From Pseudolabrys taiwanensis (GTDB lineage: Bacteria > Pseudomonadota > Alphaproteobacteria > Rhizobiales > Xanthobacteraceae), in contig NZ_CP031417.1 in NCBI RefSeq assembly GCF_003367395.1, forward strand, positions 4,402,001-4,466,000: a stretch of 64,000 nucleotides of DNA, in the 5' to 3' direction. Positions 62,966-64,000 of the stretch are shown here, piece after piece; position 1 is the stretch's first letter; every line of letters starts with the position of its first letter. Under the pieces are notes generated by a model that was not told the DNA's origin, did no database searches, and saw nothing but the letters and a program-made list of their open reading frames with translations. A program made the translations under genes and the position numbers.

Positions 62966-63850
62966 TTACCGATGCACCAGCGTGCCGAGACCGTGGTCGG
63001 TGAGCAATTCGAGCAGCACGGCGTGCGGGACCTTGCCGTCCATGATCACCACGCCCTCGACGCCCTGGTCGAGTGCGTAGATGCAGGTCTCGACCTTCGG
63101 GATCATGCCGCCGGAGATCGTGCCGTCGGCGATGAGTTTGCGCGCGTCGGCGATCGACAGTTGCGGGATGAGCTTCTTCGACTTGTCGAGCACGCCCGGC
63201 ACGTCGGTCAGCAGCAGCAAACGCTTGGCCTTGAGCGCGCCGGCGATAGCACCGGCGAACGTATCGGCATTGACGTTGAAGGTGCCGCCCTGCGCCGAGG
63301 TGGCGACCGGGGCCAGCACCGGGATCATCTCGCGGCCGATGATCTGGTTGAGGATCGTGAGGTCGACCTTGTCGGGTTCGCCGACGAAGCCGAGGTCCAC
63401 GACCTTCTCGATGTTGGAATCGGGATCGATCACGGTGCGCGTGACCTTCTTGGCCTGCACCATGTTGCCGTCTTTGCCGCACAGGCCGACGGCTTTGCCA
63501 CCGGCGGCATTGATGTGGCTGACGATCTGCTTGTTGATCGAGCCGGCGAGCACCATCTCGACGATCTCAACGGTGGCCTCGTCGGTGATGCGCAGGCCGG
63601 CGGCGAACTCGGACTTGATGCCGAGCTTCTTGAGCATGGCCGCGATCTGCGGACCGCCGCCGTGCACGACCACGGGATTGATCGCGGTCTGCTCGAGCAG
63701 CACGATGTCCTTGGCGAAGTCGCGCGCAAGCGATTCCTCGCCCATGGCATGGCCGCCGTACTTCACCACGACGATTTCCTCGTCGTACTGCTGCATGTGC
63801 GGCAGCGCCTCGGACAGGATGCGTGCCTGTTCTTGCGGATCGGTGCTCAT
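62966..63850 (-). CDS. argB: Acetylglutamate kinase
   Basis: 294 residues, second step of arginine synthesis. [42 protein letters not shown] and a [15 protein letters not shown]-terminal motif are standard. An N-terminal helix ([13 protein letters not shown]) precedes the core, as in arginine-feedback-sensitive hexameric enzymes. It follows a probable DUF423 gene on the same strand by 72 bases. Confidence 0.96.
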   Translation of the reverse strand: MSTDPQEQARILSEALPHMQQYDEEIVVVKYGGHAMGEESLARDFAKDIVLLEQTAINPVVVHGGGPQIAAMLKKLGIKSEFAAGLRITDEATVEIVEMVLAGSINKQIVSHINAAGGKAVGLCGKDGNMVQAKKVTRTVIDPDSNIEKVVDLGFVGEPDKVDLTILNQIIGREMIPVLAPVATSAQGGTFNVNADTFAGAIAGALKAKRLLLLTDVPGVLDKSKKLIPQLSIADARKLIADGTISGGMIPKVETCIYALDQGVEGVVIMDGKVPHAVLLELLTDHGLGTLVHR

Positions 63851-63922
63851 GACGGTTTTGTGGCGGTTCTCGGTTGGCCGGGTGCGCCCTTTTAACGATC
63901 CCGGTGGCGGGGCGAAAGGGTC

Positions 63923-64000
63923 TTAGCTTGATCGCAGCGCCGCCAGCGCCGCCGCCGCCAGCACCAGCCAGCTCACGATCAGGATGGTGCCGCCGGTGGG
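63923..64000 (-). CDS. C-terminal end of a small membrane protein, probably DUF423 (cut by window edge)
   Basis: The open frame runs in from the right edge and ends with TAA at 63923-63925. The last 25 residues are PTGGTILIVSWLVLAAAALA plus ALRSS. DUF423 (YgdD-like) proteins typically end with a P-x-GG-x-hydrophobic helix of this kind. With so little sequence the family call is tentative; it is the end of a membrane helix in any case. Confidence 0.45.
   Translation of the reverse strand, partial: PTGGTILIVSWLVLAAAALAALRSS

Noticed and set aside
1..64000. A defence island, prophage, integrative element or biosynthetic cluster
   Set aside because: No integrase, transposase, phage, toxin-antitoxin, restriction, retron or large synthase genes were found; gene order is conserved housekeeping plus transport and pilus genes.

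Overview
The window is ordinary chromosomal DNA from a GC-rich alphaproteobacterium. Gene orders such as map-radC, ffs-dnaX-ybaB-recR, dapD-dapE / truA / fmt-def and a complete tad/cpa pilus locus, plus dense intergenic palindromic repeats of the kind common in Bradyrhizobium, Rhodopseudomonas and Pseudolabrys relatives, point to the Hyphomicrobiales (Nitrobacteraceae/Xanthobacteraceae side). Nearly every stretch is coding. I see no prophage, insertion sequence, CRISPR array or tRNA, and one structural RNA (SRP RNA).

Layout. 1-3.6 kb: the start of a CzcA/CusA-type RND pump with its periplasmic adaptor, divergent from an OprB-type porin. 3.7-8.9 kb: a small secreted protein, an NMT1/SsuA-type ABC importer, a ChrA chromate transporter and a TauE/SafE permease. 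9.1-18.4 kb: a plus-strand run with an SDR, a DMT exporter, a 2-oxoacid dehydrogenase (E1 alpha, E1 beta, E2, no E3) interleaved with an aldehyde dehydrogenase, a lipocalin-like protein and a 2-hydroxyacid dehydrogenase, ending in two AprI/Inh-type secreted proteins. 18.4-27.5 kb: an AraC regulator divergent from a methyltransferase, radC, map, denD, an MFS carrier, a coupled PEP mutase/GNAT pair and an aminotransferase.

27.5-38.3 kb: the tad (Flp pilus) locus. Minus strand, in transcription order: flp, cpaA, cpaB, cpaC, cpaD, cpaE, cpaF/tadA, tadB, tadC. Plus strand: a stand-alone secretin N-domain protein and two TadE-like minor pseudopilins. 38.3-41.5 kb: an Lrp/AsnC regulator facing a sulfur cassette (periplasmic rhodanese, YeeE/YedE transporter, and a 50-residue Cys-rich microprotein). 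41.5-47.2 kb: PfkB kinase, NudC, HIT protein, then ffs-dnaX-ybaB-recR. 47.3-57 kb: an AmpG-type carrier, RmuC, def, fmt, truA, OsmC, dapE, dapD and a peroxiredoxin. 57.4-64 kb: a polar amino-acid ABC importer, an OxlT-like carrier, a pyrimidine 5'-nucleotidase, argB and the end of a probable DUF423 protein.

I did not find a convincing new defence, secretion or biosynthetic system. The points most worth a second look are the C-x20-C Inh triplet downstream of the 2-oxoacid dehydrogenase genes, the rhodanese/YeeE/microprotein cassette, a palindromic repeat translated in frame inside the E2 linker, a nested repeat mosaic near 49.2 kb, and the placement of palindromic repeats exactly between the binding-protein gene and the rest of both ABC operons.
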